Positions 17,757-25,611 of a stretch of 64,000 nt of DNA are shown here, in pieces. Within the stretch, counting starts at the first letter, position 1, and every line of letters begins with the position of its first letter. Position numbers and translations under genes: made by a program. Location of the stretch: NCBI RefSeq assembly GCF_030064065.1, contig NZ_CP125946.1, positions 248,001 through 312,000 of the forward strand, in the 5' to 3' direction. The notes under the pieces were generated by a model. That model was not told the origin of the DNA, searched no databases, and saw only the letters and a list, made by a program, of their open reading frames with translations. The stretch is from Rothia sp. SD9660Na (GTDB lineage: Bacteria; Actinomycetota; Actinomycetes; Actinomycetales; Micrococcaceae).

Positions 17757-18536
17757 ATGTCAAAGCGTATCGACGTTGAAAACCTGAACGTGTACTACGG
17801 CGACTTCCTCGCGGTAGAAGATATCTCCATGGAAATCGAGCCCCGCACAGTCACCGCCTTCATTGGCCCCTCAGGTTGCGGCAAGTCAACCTTCCTGCGC
17901 ACTCTCAACCGCATGCACGAGGTAATCCCCGGCGCTCGTGTTGAAGGTAAAGTGCTGCTCGACGGCGAAAACCTCTACGATAAGGGCGTTGACCCCGTGG
18001 TTGTCCGCTCCCAAATCGGTATGGTCTTCCAGCGCCCCAACCCCTTCCCCACCATGTCCATTCGCGAGAACGTGCTGGCAGGTGTTAAGCTCAACAACCG
18101 CAAGATCTCCAAGACCGACGCAGATGAGCTGGTCGAATCCTCCCTGCGCGGTGCTAACCTCTGGAACGAGGTCAAGGACCGCCTCGACAAGCCCGGCTCC
18201 GGCCTCTCCGGTGGCCAGCAGCAGCGTCTATGTATCGCCCGTTCCATCGCGGTTAAGCCCGACGTGATTCTCATGGACGAGCCCTGCTCCGCTCTCGACC
18301 CCATCTCAACCCTGGCCGTTGAAGACCTCATCAACGAACTCAAGGAAAACTTCACCGTCGTCATCGTGACCCACAATATGCAGCAGGCAGCCCGTGTCTC
18401 AGACAAGACCGCCTTTTTCAACATTGCGGGCACCGGCAAACCCGGCAAGCTCATCGAGTACGCCCCCACCCAGGAAATCTTCAACAACCCTAGCCAGAAG
18501 GCCACCGAAGACTATGTCTCTGGTCGCTTCGGCTAA
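17757..18536 (+). CDS. pstB: PstB, phosphate ABC transporter ATPase
   Basis: The ATPase that drives PstCA. It has 259 residues with Walker [11 protein letters not shown]-loop, signature [13 protein letters not shown], Walker [14 protein letters not shown] and the switch His in [19 protein letters not shown] precedes ATG 17757. No phoU follows in the operon; a separate PhoU-like gene lies at 21379. Confidence 0.97.
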   Translation: MSKRIDVENLNVYYGDFLAVEDISMEIEPRTVTAFIGPSGCGKSTFLRTLNRMHEVIPGARVEGKVLLDGENLYDKGVDPVVVRSQIGMVFQRPNPFPTMSIRENVLAGVKLNNRKISKTDADELVESSLRGANLWNEVKDRLDKPGSGLSGGQQQRLCIARSIAVKPDVILMDEPCSALDPISTLAVEDLINELKENFTVVIVTHNMQQAARVSDKTAFFNIAGTGKPGKLIEYAPTQEIFNNPSQKATEDYVSGRFG

Positions 18537-18557
18537 GCCTAGCCCCTCGCTCTAGCG

Positions 18558-18576
18558 GCCCGCCCTTGGGGCGGGC
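18558..18576 (+). terminator. Hairpin after pstB
   Basis: GCCCGCCC/GGGGCGGGC stem right after pstB, without a T run (ATAACAAAAC follows). It may be an RNA-protecting hairpin or a weak terminator; the stronger terminator is at 18637. Confidence 0.5.
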
Positions 18577-18636
18577 ATAACAAAACTTCCCTCACCCGTA
18601 GCTGTGCGGATGAGGGAACACCATGGGAATGTGTGT

Positions 18637-18695
18637 GCCGCCCGGCCCCCTAACTCCTTTCGCTGCTGGAAAGGACGGGGTCGGGCGGCTTTTTA
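18637..18695 (+). terminator. Strong terminator between pstB and the convergent gene
   Basis: The arms GCCGCCCGG (18637-18645) and CGGGCGGC (18682-18689) extend further inward, and CTTTTTAG follows. It ends the pst operon. A second symmetric stem TTCCCTCA/TGAGGGAA lies at 18587-18618. Confidence 0.75.
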
Positions 18696-18745
18696 GTGTG
18701 GAACCCCGGCTTATCCCGTGGTACGGTTTGCCTGGCAGCGCTTGA

Positions 18746-20230
18746 CTACTCGCCGCGCATCTTGCGGCGCATCCAGCCGCGCAGGGTGGCGTTCTCTTCT
18801 GCTTCAATCAGGGAGTCGGCCAGCTCAGCGTTGCGACGCTCTAGCTCATCTGCTCGGGCCTGGGCCCGGTCACGCTGGAGTAGACGCTGGTAGTCCCAGG
18901 AGAGGGCCCGGTCGGTCTCTGCGCTGGCACGGGCAGCAGCCAGTGAAATCTCGGCAATATCGTCGCGTACCAGCAGGTTGGTTATGTTCCACTCACCGGT
19001 AAAGATGGTGGGGGTGTTACCCAGCTCGCGGACGGCCGGGGCAGCCTGCCCTGCCCCGTGCAGGAGGACGTGGGAGGCGGCGTCCCACCAGCTGGCGGAG
19101 AAACCGCGCAGCTGCTTGGCTCGCGCCAGCAAGGTCTCAGAGAGCTCATTGCGGAGTTGGATCACTTCGTGTAGGGCCTCGGCAGGTGCATCAGAGTTAA
19201 GCAGAGCCAGAGGGATAGCGTAGTTTTCAGCCCCGTACTGTTCCATCATGCCGCGTACTCGCATATCGGTGAAGGCATCTGGTAGTAGGGCAACAAAGGG
19301 AACGCCTGCTGAGAGTGAGAAGACGCCGGGGTGGTAGCGGGTAGATACCGCGATGAAGGCACCGCGGTGAACCTGCACGGCGTCGTCCGCGTGCACCATG
19401 GGCAGCTGCACGGGGTGAGAGAACATGTGCGAGGCGATCTCAGCGTGGACCGCTACGTCTCCCTGATCGGTGAGGGGCTCACCCATATGGGGTAGGAAAA
19501 CGGTGCGTAGGCCGTATTCGCGGTGCATATCGTCAAGCAGCTGACCGATGACCCGGGTCTGCCCCGGGGCGAGACCTGAGAAAGTAGCGCAAATGTAGTG
19601 TTCGGGCAGATCAACGACCGGACGGCCCGGTAGGGAGCGCTTCTGATGCTGGTAGAAGGTGGCGTCATCCACAATCAGGTGGGCTTGAATGCCCTGCTGG
19701 GTAGCCCAGGTATAGGAGGATTTTTCCCGCATACCCACAAGCTGGGCAGAAGAAAGCATATCGCGCATGGTATCGGCATCGGCCTCTGTAAGTACCGGCC
19801 CCACCGACTGGCCAGAAATCACCAGGGGAATCTCATGCTGACGGGCGATGAGTGCATAGGCTGCCCGCTCGTACAGGAGCCAACCGTAGGTTGAGTTCAT
19901 ATTACCGCCACCGGCGATCACGATGCCGTCCATGTCGGCCACTTGGCGCACGAAATCAGCTATTTCAGGGCGGGCATTGTCACCGGCGAGGTAGGCCTTG
20001 AGGTTGCCCAAAAAAATTTCGCGCTCTGCAGGGGGCCAGGGGAATTCGAGGGTTTTAATGTAGCCAGTAGCGGAACCAATGTAGGCCTGGGAGTGCTCAA
20101 CAGAGCGGGTAGCGATATAGACTTCGTAGCCACGGCGGGTCAGCTCAGCGGCGGTTGCGATGCCCATAGCTTCGTCGCCAACGTGGTACACAGACTGCCC
20201 TAGGTCTGCGAGCACAAGAATGCGAGGCAT
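18746..20230 (-). CDS. Polysaccharide pyruvyl transferase family protein
   Basis: A 494-residue protein of the PssM/CsaB family, which adds ketal pyruvate to cell-surface sugars using phosphoenolpyruvate. Supporting segments are the N-terminal VYHVGDEAMG motif, the glycine-rich IVIAGGGNMNSTYGW, ISGQSVGPVL and the His-rich loop STRYHPGVFSLSAGVPFVAL. The last ~70 residues (about 425-494) are an Arg/Glu/Ala-rich coiled coil not needed for the core fold. ATG 20230 follows AGGAAACC. Acceptor sugar and polymer are unknown; no other polysaccharide genes are adjacent. Confidence 0.8.
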   Translation of the reverse strand: MPRILVLADLGQSVYHVGDEAMGIATAAELTRRGYEVYIATRSVEHSQAYIGSATGYIKTLEFPWPPAEREIFLGNLKAYLAGDNARPEIADFVRQVADMDGIVIAGGGNMNSTYGWLLYERAAYALIARQHEIPLVISGQSVGPVLTEADADTMRDMLSSAQLVGMREKSSYTWATQQGIQAHLIVDDATFYQHQKRSLPGRPVVDLPEHYICATFSGLAPGQTRVIGQLLDDMHREYGLRTVFLPHMGEPLTDQGDVAVHAEIASHMFSHPVQLPMVHADDAVQVHRGAFIAVSTRYHPGVFSLSAGVPFVALLPDAFTDMRVRGMMEQYGAENYAIPLALLNSDAPAEALHEVIQLRNELSETLLARAKQLRGFSASWWDAASHVLLHGAGQAAPAVRELGNTPTIFTGEWNITNLLVRDDIAEISLAAARASAETDRALSWDYQRLLQRDRAQARADELERRNAELADSLIEAEENATLRGWMRRKMRGE

Positions 20231-20368
20231 GATTAGCGGTTTCCTTTCACAAAGCCTAGGCGCGCTACGGGGGAGCGCCCTGAGTGCCCATGCCTGGTGG
20301 GCAGCTTTGAGGTGGTGCGAGTGGTTTCTTATATACAGTCTAGTCTCGCATTGTTTACGGCGGGAGCG

Positions 20369-21379
20369 CTACAGCAGGGGGGAGAGTGCCAGGAAGAGAA
20401 CAGCGGCGAGCAGAAAACAGGCTGGCATGGTGATAAACCAGGTGAGAATGATGCGGAGCACGATTTTGTGGCGCACTGCGGCGAAGCGCTGGTTGACTCC
20501 TGAGCCGAGTACCGCGGAGGCTGCCATATGGGAGGACGAGACTGGGGTGTTGAGGAAGAACTGCAAGAGCACCATAGCCAGGGCTGTTGAGCTTTGGGCT
20601 ACTGCCCCGCGGAAGGGGTCAACTTTAACCATTTGGTGGGCGAAGGTGTAGCCGATGCGGGAGCTACCCCGGGCTGTGCCGAAGCCCAGCACCATGGCAA
20701 GGAAGAGGGCGGAGATGATGTAGGTGGTGGGGTGAACTTTGAGTCCTGCAGAAAGCAAAAGCACGGCGTAAATAACGACGGCTCGTTGCCCGGTTTGAAT
20801 GCCGTGGATGAGGGAGATGAGGGAGTTGGCGAGGGACAGCACGCTGCGGGAGAAGCGGTTGACGGTGGAGGGGTAGGAGCGTTGGAGCAGGCCGTAGAAG
20901 GGGAAAACCGCTGCCCAGGCGAGCACGAAAAGGACGATGGGGGCCAGGATAAGGGGCACAAAAAGGAAGGTCGCGAGGGGCTCAGAGAAAGGGGTGGAGG
21001 TGCCTAGGTCGGTGGCGCGGGCGGCCCAGGCGGCACCGGCAAGGCCCCCGATGAGGGCGTGGGTGGAGGAGGAAGGAATACGGAACCACCAGGTAATAAT
21101 GCCCCAGATAATAGCTGAGATGAGGGCTGTAAGAATGAGCCCCAGGCCGGTGTTGTTGTGGGGCACGGTTAGCCAGTGGGTGGTGACGGAGCCCAGCATA
21201 ATACCCGTGATGGCCATGCCGATAGCGTTGAAGAGGGCGCTGGTGCGCAGGGCTATTTTAGGGGTGAGTGCCCTGGTTTTGACGGGTATGGCGGTGGCGT
21301 TGGGGGCGTCGTGAAAGCCCGTAACGAAGGTGAAGGCAATCAGGGCTAGGCAGCTGAGGGCAAAGAGAGCGAGGGTCAC
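20369..21379 (-). CDS. PiT-family inorganic phosphate transporter
   Basis: A 336-residue membrane protein of the low-affinity Pi/metal-phosphate transporter family. It has the PiT signature GFHDAPNATA near the N-terminus and its repeat-half counterpart FGTARGSSRIGYT with NTPVSSSHMAASAVLGSG in the C-terminal half. About ten membrane helices are predicted by eye. GTG 21379 overlaps the stop of the upstream PhoU-like gene by one base, so the two genes are translationally coupled. A PiT transporter plus PhoU-like partner is a standard pair. It gives a second phosphate route beside pstSCAB. Confidence 0.9.
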   Translation of the reverse strand: MTLALFALSCLALIAFTFVTGFHDAPNATAIPVKTRALTPKIALRTSALFNAIGMAITGIMLGSVTTHWLTVPHNNTGLGLILTALISAIIWGIITWWFRIPSSSTHALIGGLAGAAWAARATDLGTSTPFSEPLATFLFVPLILAPIVLFVLAWAAVFPFYGLLQRSYPSTVNRFSRSVLSLANSLISLIHGIQTGQRAVVIYAVLLLSAGLKVHPTTYIISALFLAMVLGFGTARGSSRIGYTFAHQMVKVDPFRGAVAQSSTALAMVLLQFFLNTPVSSSHMAASAVLGSGVNQRFAAVRHKIVLRIILTWFITMPACFLLAAVLFLALSPLL

Positions 21380-21996
21380 TAGGATTCCTGCACGATGATG
21401 CGGCCGATTTCGGTGGCGACGGTGCGCATGGCTTCGGACGCTTCGATGAGCTTGTGTACGAAGCGGGTGGTCTGCAGGTAGCGGGTCTGCTTGTAGCGGT
21501 CCTGGATATCTGCATCGTATTCTTCGGCAATGCGAACGGCCTGCTTGGCGATGCGGAGCATGGTGATCCAGTAGTCGTCCAGATCACGCAGGGTGCTGAG
21601 TTTGGGGATGATTTCGGTTGTGAGCACTGCCTGGCGTTGGATAAGGTCGAGCAGGGTCGCTGCCTTGGGCGAGAAACGTACGATGTGGTAGAGGTGCAGA
21701 ATGTTGGCTGCTGAGGTGAGCTTTTCAACGACGTTGTTGAGTGAAACAGCCAGGGTATAGATATCTTCGCGGGGAATAGGGGTTGAGAAAGAGCTGCGCA
21801 CCGCGGTCATGGTGGTGTGCAGCATATCGAGGGTTGCGGCCTCGTGGGTGAGAGTGCGTTCCAAAAGTTCCGGGTAGCGGTCTTCGGGGGAGCCCACCAT
21901 TTCTGAGAGCAGGGCAGCTGCTCCGGTGACCTGTTCTGAGAGCGCGGCAAGGGCGGTCAGTGAGGTGTTTTCTTGGGGGAACATGCGTTGGAGCAT
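21379..21996 (-). CDS. PhoU-like (DUF47) regulator of the PiT transporter
   Basis: A 205-residue all-helical protein of the DUF47/PhoU-like family, which accompanies PiT transporters and is thought to control phosphate entry. Repeated helical patterns with conserved acidic residues (LTHEAATLDMLHTTM; SEAMRTVATEIG) support this. ATG 21996 (MLQRMFPQEN) is chosen because AGGAGAG lies 7 nt upstream; the open frame runs ~50 codons further without family-like sequence. Confidence 0.85.
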   Translation of the reverse strand: MLQRMFPQENTSLTALAALSEQVTGAAALLSEMVGSPEDRYPELLERTLTHEAATLDMLHTTMTAVRSSFSTPIPREDIYTLAVSLNNVVEKLTSAANILHLYHIVRFSPKAATLLDLIQRQAVLTTEIIPKLSTLRDLDDYWITMLRIAKQAVRIAEEYDADIQDRYKQTRYLQTTRFVHKLIEASEAMRTVATEIGRIIVQES

Positions 21997-22344
21997 GGGC
22001 CAGCTCTCCTGGGTGTGGGCGTGTGGGCAGGTGCTGAGTTTATGGTACCGCGCCAAGGTTAACGGGGTGGCGCTCGCCTGAATTGCGGGCGGACGCAAAA
22101 GCCGGGCTACCTGCCTCGTGGAAAGGGAAGCGGAGCCCGGCAAGTGCGGTATGAAGTTTAGCGATGTCAGGCTGGGAGCGCCTCTCGGCGGAAGGCCGCT
22201 CGAAGCGGCTAAAGATTTGGAGCCCGGGGCTACCTATTAGCAGCCTGACATCTTGGTATCCATCATTCTCCTGTTCGCCAGCGGTGTCAACCCCGGGTGG
22301 CGCTCCTGGCTATTTTGCCTGTCGGGGAGGCGCTGTCGCGGCCT
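21997..22344. other. Gene-free stretch holding a 12-bp inverted repeat
   Basis: About 350 nt between two minus-strand genes. The main structure is the perfect palindrome with arms at 22163-22174 and 22241-22252 (separate entry). The remainder holds short GC-rich hairpins such as GCCCGG/CCGGGC-like pairs. I see no coding frame with a plausible start. Confidence 0.4.
22163..22252. repeat. Long-loop intergenic palindrome (arms 12 bp)
   Basis: GATGTCAGGCTG (22163-22174) and CAGCCTGACATC (22241-22252) are perfect complements around a 66-nt GC-rich interior that can fold by itself. The layout resembles the palindromes at 41686 and 61580. The interior has only a weak match (CCTCTCG-CGG) to their core, so membership of the same family is unproven. 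Confidence 0.6.
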
Positions 22345-23055
22345 TTAGTTGAGGGTTCCTGCCCGCCAATTGAGGGCAGCTTCTTCGAGCTCGCGGGCGG
22401 TTCCGGTGAGTTTGCGGGCAGCGGTTCGTAGGCGGACGGCCCGCACAGCGGCCTCATCGCGCACCTCGGCTGAGGGGGCGTGCAGCTCGGCCACTTCATC
22501 GGGGTGCCCGCCGCGGGGCGAGACCCGCTGGCCGTGCCTCAGCTCGAGGGCAACGTCGTCCTGCCCCAAAGCCAGCACGCGGCAGAAAGCCGCAAAGCGG
22601 TTGAGGGCGACGTCGAAGTCGCCGGTGTAGGCGCCTGCCAGAATAGCGTCGACGGTGGCACAGATTTCGTCGGCGGTAGGCGGCGAGGGCACCCCGGCCA
22701 GGGCCTGAGCCAGGTAGCTGGAGTGCATTCCGCGCTCGTAGTAGTGGCTCATGAGCTGGGAATTAGCACGAATGACGCCGCGCAGGGCATAGATACGCCA
22801 GAGGGCCCCGGCAACGGTCACTGGGGCTGCCTGCGACCAGAGTTCAGCTACGGCTTCGATACCGAACTCGTCGGTGTAGTGCACCAGGCGCTTGGTGACG
22901 GAGGGGTCTTCGTTGGCGCGTCCGCGGGCTAGCAGGGCGCGGGCGGACGCCTGGGCGGCAGCAGCCAGGTCTTCTGGGCTGCTTGCCCCCTGGTAGCGTT
23001 CAAACTTTTCGGTGGAGAGGCGGACGGGGCGGTGAAAGCGGGCGTCAGAAGGCAT
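22345..23055 (-). CDS. Conserved hypothetical protein, helical
   Basis: A 236-residue, Ala- and Arg-rich soluble protein, almost entirely helical by composition. I recall similar proteins of unknown function in Micrococcaceae but cannot name a domain. Features such as LWRIYALRGVIR, a central DEICATVDAILAG and a basic C-terminal helix set give no catalytic motif. TACACT lies 7 nt before ATG 23055 and there is no Shine-Dalgarno, so it is probably leaderless. It has no operon partner other than possibly the small membrane protein at 23094. Confidence 0.7.
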   Translation of the reverse strand: MPSDARFHRPVRLSTEKFERYQGASSPEDLAAAAQASARALLARGRANEDPSVTKRLVHYTDEFGIEAVAELWSQAAPVTVAGALWRIYALRGVIRANSQLMSHYYERGMHSSYLAQALAGVPSPPTADEICATVDAILAGAYTGDFDVALNRFAAFCRVLALGQDDVALELRHGQRVSPRGGHPDEVAELHAPSAEVRDEAAVRAVRLRTAARKLTGTARELEEAALNWRAGTLN

Positions 23056-23093
23056 GCCTACCAGTGTAGAACTGCTGAGGAAAGAGGGAAAGG

Positions 23094-23288
23094 TTATGCG
23101 CTGAGAGGTAAAACTGGGGTGCGCATGATGACGCTTGCGTGCAGGAGGGCTGCGATGGTCCCGGCCAGGGTTTGGCCTGCGAGGACGGCAATCTGTAGCT
23201 GGGCTGCGAGCAGGGCCGCGGTGAGGCCAACGAAGAGCAGGAGGGCGGCGGCGTAGTGGGTGAGGGGGCTATTCAGTAGGGCGGTCAC
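23094..23288 (-). CDS. Small two-pass membrane protein, uncertain
   Basis: A 64-residue hydrophobic protein with two likely membrane helices (residues 12-31 and 33-55). It lies directly upstream of, and in the same direction as, the gene ending at 22345, 38 nt away. No ribosome-binding site or family is evident. It could be a real small gene or an accidental frame in GC-rich DNA. Confidence 0.4.
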   Translation of the reverse strand: MTALLNSPLTHYAAALLLFVGLTAALLAAQLQIAVLAGQTLAGTIAALLHASVIMRTPVLPLSA

Positions 23289-23394
23289 ACAGCTATTAGA
23301 GCACGGCAGCGGCGCGGACGCCCGTTGCGGCCGGGTTTTTGGAGCTTTGCGTCACGGGGTGTATAGTGGAAGGCGCTGAGTTTACTCAGTGGAT

Positions 23395-23467
23395 GCGCCT
23401 TTAGCTCAGTTGGTAGAGCATCGGACTTTTAATCCGTGGGTCGTGGGTTCGAGCCCCACAGGGCGCA
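23395..23467 (+). tRNA. tRNA-Lys (anticodon TTT)
   Basis: The acceptor GCGCCTT pairs with AGGGCGC, the D-loop has AGCTCAGTTGGTAGAGC, the anticodon loop is CTTTTAA with anticodon TTT, and the T-arm is GTGGGTTCGAGCCCCAC. The discriminator is A and CCA is not encoded. The 3' half also serves as one end of a repeat bounding a 1 kb insert (see 24491). Confidence 0.96.
23427..23463. repeat. attL-like copy of the tRNA-Lys 3' end
   Basis: These 37 bases, from the anticodon loop into the 3' acceptor strand, recur exactly at 24491-24527. After one mismatch both copies continue with GCACA. A duplicated tRNA 3' end on the far side of an insert is the usual scar of site-specific integration by a tyrosine recombinase, with the tRNA gene restored by the element. 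Confidence 0.8.
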
Positions 23468-23474
23468 CACAACA

Positions 23475-23507
23475 AGCCCCGCTGGTATAGCCTGCGGGGC
23501 TCTTTAT
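23475..23507 (+). terminator. Terminator of tRNA-Lys
   Basis: AGCCCCGC (23475-23482) / GCGGGGCT (23494-23501) followed by CTTTATTTA. Confidence 0.8.
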
Positions 23508-23536
23508 TTACCTTGGGTCTAATGGCCTGTTGATTT

Positions 23537-23710
23537 CTAAAGATCTCCCCTCTCAGGGGTTATCTTTTGTGCAACTATTGCGCCATGCGGGCGAGCATCT
23601 AGACCAGTACCAGGCCGGGGCGTTTTAAGATGCCCTAACACCGTTGCATATTCTTGAGCACGCTCAGAATAAGCAGCGATAGTTTGTGCGTGGCCCTCAC
23701 GAGTTGGCAT
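23537..23710 (-). CDS. 57-residue ORF or gene fragment behind the Abi gene
   Basis: ATG 23710 opens a 57-codon frame whose first 14 nt overlap the end of the Abi-like gene, and it stops at 23537-23539. The start of the product (TIAAYSERAQEYATVLG) resembles the N-terminus of class I SAM-dependent methyltransferases, but no catalytic part follows. It is either the stub of a lost gene from the island or a chance frame. GAGGTTAGGG upstream is a weak ribosome-binding site. Confidence 0.35.
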   Translation of the reverse strand: MPTREGHAQTIAAYSERAQEYATVLGHLKTPRPGTGLDARPHGAIVAQKITPERGDL

Positions 23711-24365
23711 CTGGATGATTCCCTAACCTCTCATCTACAGATGAATTCTGTCGAATCCACAAGGAAGTATTGTCTGAGATAAGAGATGCTAAAAAATAGA
23801 TAGAAGCCAATAGACTCTGAACATATGCGAGATCATCCTCGTGGCTTCCCTTGATGACTGGTTCATGGTGGGAAAAACGATTGCGGTTGATATACACAAA
23901 GTTGAGATGGCGCTCAAACTCGACTCTGCTAACCTTTCTCGAAAGGCGAGCACCAAACTTTGGCCAGACCGTTGCTTGGTAGTACTTGGAGAACAGGTAT
24001 CTCCAGAAATCAAAGGGTAGCTCTGCAATGACCCGACCAGCCTCTAGGGGCTTGGTGCCACGTCTCGTAGCGCGTTCTACTGCCTTGTCTACGCTTTTCT
24101 TGGCTTGATTACTCAGCGGTAGAGCAGGGTTTTGAAACCAGTATTTGCCGTATCTGTCATCTTGGCGGAGGGCTCTGTCTACTGCATTTCGCAGTAGGAT
24201 TTCGAGGTGGCCGATGTCAACTAAGAGTTCCTTGGTGATATGAGCATTCCAGTGGTAGACCTGCTCCGGATTCCTATACATCCTGTATCTGTGAAGTCTA
24301 GGCTCGGAGAACCACACCTCTAACTCTTCGACTGATACCTTCTTGTTTCCCATGGTTCTTAGCAT
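23697..24365 (-). CDS. Abi_2-type abortive-infection protein (HEPN-like)
   Basis: A 222-residue protein matching the Abi family (AbiD/AbiF, Pfam Abi_2) by its layout: an N-terminal helical block with VYHWNAHITKELLVDIGHLE and LRNAVDRAL, a central ELPFDFWRYLFS, and a C-terminal NRNRFSHHEPV. The last contains R-x4-H, the catalytic motif of HEPN RNases, which cut RNA and arrest growth during phage infection. The gene is the only sizeable one between tRNA-Lys and its duplicated 3' end, and its base composition is clearly lower in GC than that of its neighbours, so it was probably acquired. ATG 24365 or the in-frame ATG 24353 may be the start. Confidence 0.82.
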   Translation of the reverse strand: MLRTMGNKKVSVEELEVWFSEPRLHRYRMYRNPEQVYHWNAHITKELLVDIGHLEILLRNAVDRALRQDDRYGKYWFQNPALPLSNQAKKSVDKAVERATRRGTKPLEAGRVIAELPFDFWRYLFSKYYQATVWPKFGARLSRKVSRVEFERHLNFVYINRNRFSHHEPVIKGSHEDDLAYVQSLLASIYFLASLISDNTSLWIRQNSSVDERLGNHPDANS

Positions 24366-24381
24366 TATAGTTGAGGATGAA

Positions 24382-24421
24382 AACCCCGGAACGATCCCTG
24401 CTCTTGCAGATCGCCGGGGTT
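24382..24421. terminator. Symmetric terminator-like hairpin upstream of the Abi gene
   Basis: AACCCCGG (24382-24389) / CCGGGGTT (24414-24421), with an inner CGATC/GATCG stem, is followed by ACTGTTTTT on the plus strand and TTTTCATCC on the minus strand. It lies only 16 nt from the Abi start codon, so it could also shield the gene from read-through. Confidence 0.6.
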
Positions 24422-24490
24422 ACTGTTTTTCAAGGCAGTCTAAGATTCTTTGAACCCCGCTGAGTTTCTTTAGGTAGGCTGGCCAAGAAT

Positions 24491-24527
24491 TTTTAATCCG
24501 TGGGTCGTGGGTTCGAGCCCCACAGGG
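24491..24527. repeat. attR-like duplicate of the tRNA-Lys 3' end
   Basis: An exact 37-base copy of tRNA-Lys positions 23427-23463, without the 5' half, so it cannot form a tRNA. Together with the tRNA gene it bounds the insert of about 1.06 kb. No integrase gene lies inside, so the element is a remnant or depends on another element. Confidence 0.8.
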
Positions 24528-24537
24528 TGCACAAGAA

Positions 24538-24580
24538 AACCCCGCTTGGCTTGGTAAAACAGGTCAGGCGGGGTTCTTTT
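24538..24580 (+). terminator. Terminator after the duplicated tRNA end
   Basis: AACCCCGC (24538-24545) / GCGGGGTT (24568-24575) followed by CTTTTTA. It resembles in position and sequence the terminator behind the intact tRNA-Lys, as if the tRNA 3' flank had also been duplicated or the original tRNA terminator were this one. Confidence 0.75.
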
Positions 24581-24708
24581 TACTGCAGGTCATGCAGTGA
24601 GGCGCCTGGCATACCCCTTAATATTTTCTTTGTAAAGTTTCTCTTTTGGTGGGGTGGGCGTGGTGTCTGTTACATCAATGAAATACCACTTCAAAGGAGA
24701 AGGTGAGC

Positions 24709-25609
24709 ATGTCACGCGAATTCAACACCATAGCCGTTCTAAGCACCGGCGTCCTGGGGTCCCAAATCATCATGCAGGCGGCCTGGCACGGCAAGAAGGT
24801 CTTTGCCTACGATCCCTTCCCCGAAGCCCTCGATAAGCTCTCCGACCGCTGGGCCTGAATCCGTCAGGGCTACGAACAAGACCTTCCCGACTACACCCCC
24901 GAGAAGTTCGACGAAGCCATCGCCCGCATCGTCCCCACCAGTGACCTCAAAGAAGCGGTCAGCAACGCTGATATCGTTATCGAGGCTGTGCCTGAAAACC
25001 TCGACCTCAAGCGCGAAACCTGGGCTAAGGTAGGGGAGCTGGCTGACGAGCGCACCCTACTCGCTACCAACACCTCGTCCCTACTGCCCTCTGACTTTGC
25101 AGACGCCAGCGGCCACACCGACCGCTTCCTGGCTATCCACTACGCCAACCGCGTCTGGATCCGCAACACCGCAGAGATTATGGGCACCGCCAAGACCGAT
25201 GAAGAGAACATCAAAGACGCCATCCGCTACGCCGAAGAAACCGGCATGGTTTCCGTCTACGTCCGCGAGGAACAGCCCGGCTACCTGCTGAACTCCCTGG
25301 CTGGATGCCGGCGCTAAGCTCTACGTCAATGGCGTAGGCACCCCTGAAGAAATCGATAAGGCCTGGACCATCGCTACCGGTACCGAGGCAGGCCCCTTCG
25401 CTGCCTATGACACCGTAGGCTTCAACGTAGCCTCCCACATCGCCTCGGCCAGCGAGGACGCCACCGTGCGCGAGTTCGGTGCCAAACTCAAAGAAGCTCT
25501 AGAAGACGGCTTCAGCGGCGTTGCCGACCGCAAGGGCTTCTACCTTTATGACGAGGACGGCAACATCACCGGTGCTAACGACTACTGGACCGAAAACTTC
25601 GACCAGTAG
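24709..25609 (+). pseudogene. 3-hydroxyacyl-CoA dehydrogenase-like gene, disabled
   Basis: Read through its lesions, this encodes a ~300-residue NAD-binding dehydrogenase of the 3-hydroxybutyryl-CoA dehydrogenase family: N-terminal Rossmann fold [46 protein letters not shown] and a C-terminal half with DTVGFNVASHI and GVADRKGFYLYDEDG. AGGAGA precedes ATG 24709. Two lesions are visible. One is an in-frame TGA at 24856, where relatives have Trp. The other is a frameshift with probable loss of a few codons near 25297-25305, between LLNSL and [10 protein letters not shown]. The nucleotide-binding GxGxxG motif is also altered to STGVLG. Decay looks recent because the rest of the frame is well kept. 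Confidence 0.85.
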
Positions 25610-25611
25610 CG

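Noticed and set aside
22164..22352. 62-codon plus-strand frame in the spacer before 22345
   Set aside because: It runs through the arms of the palindrome and has no start signal.
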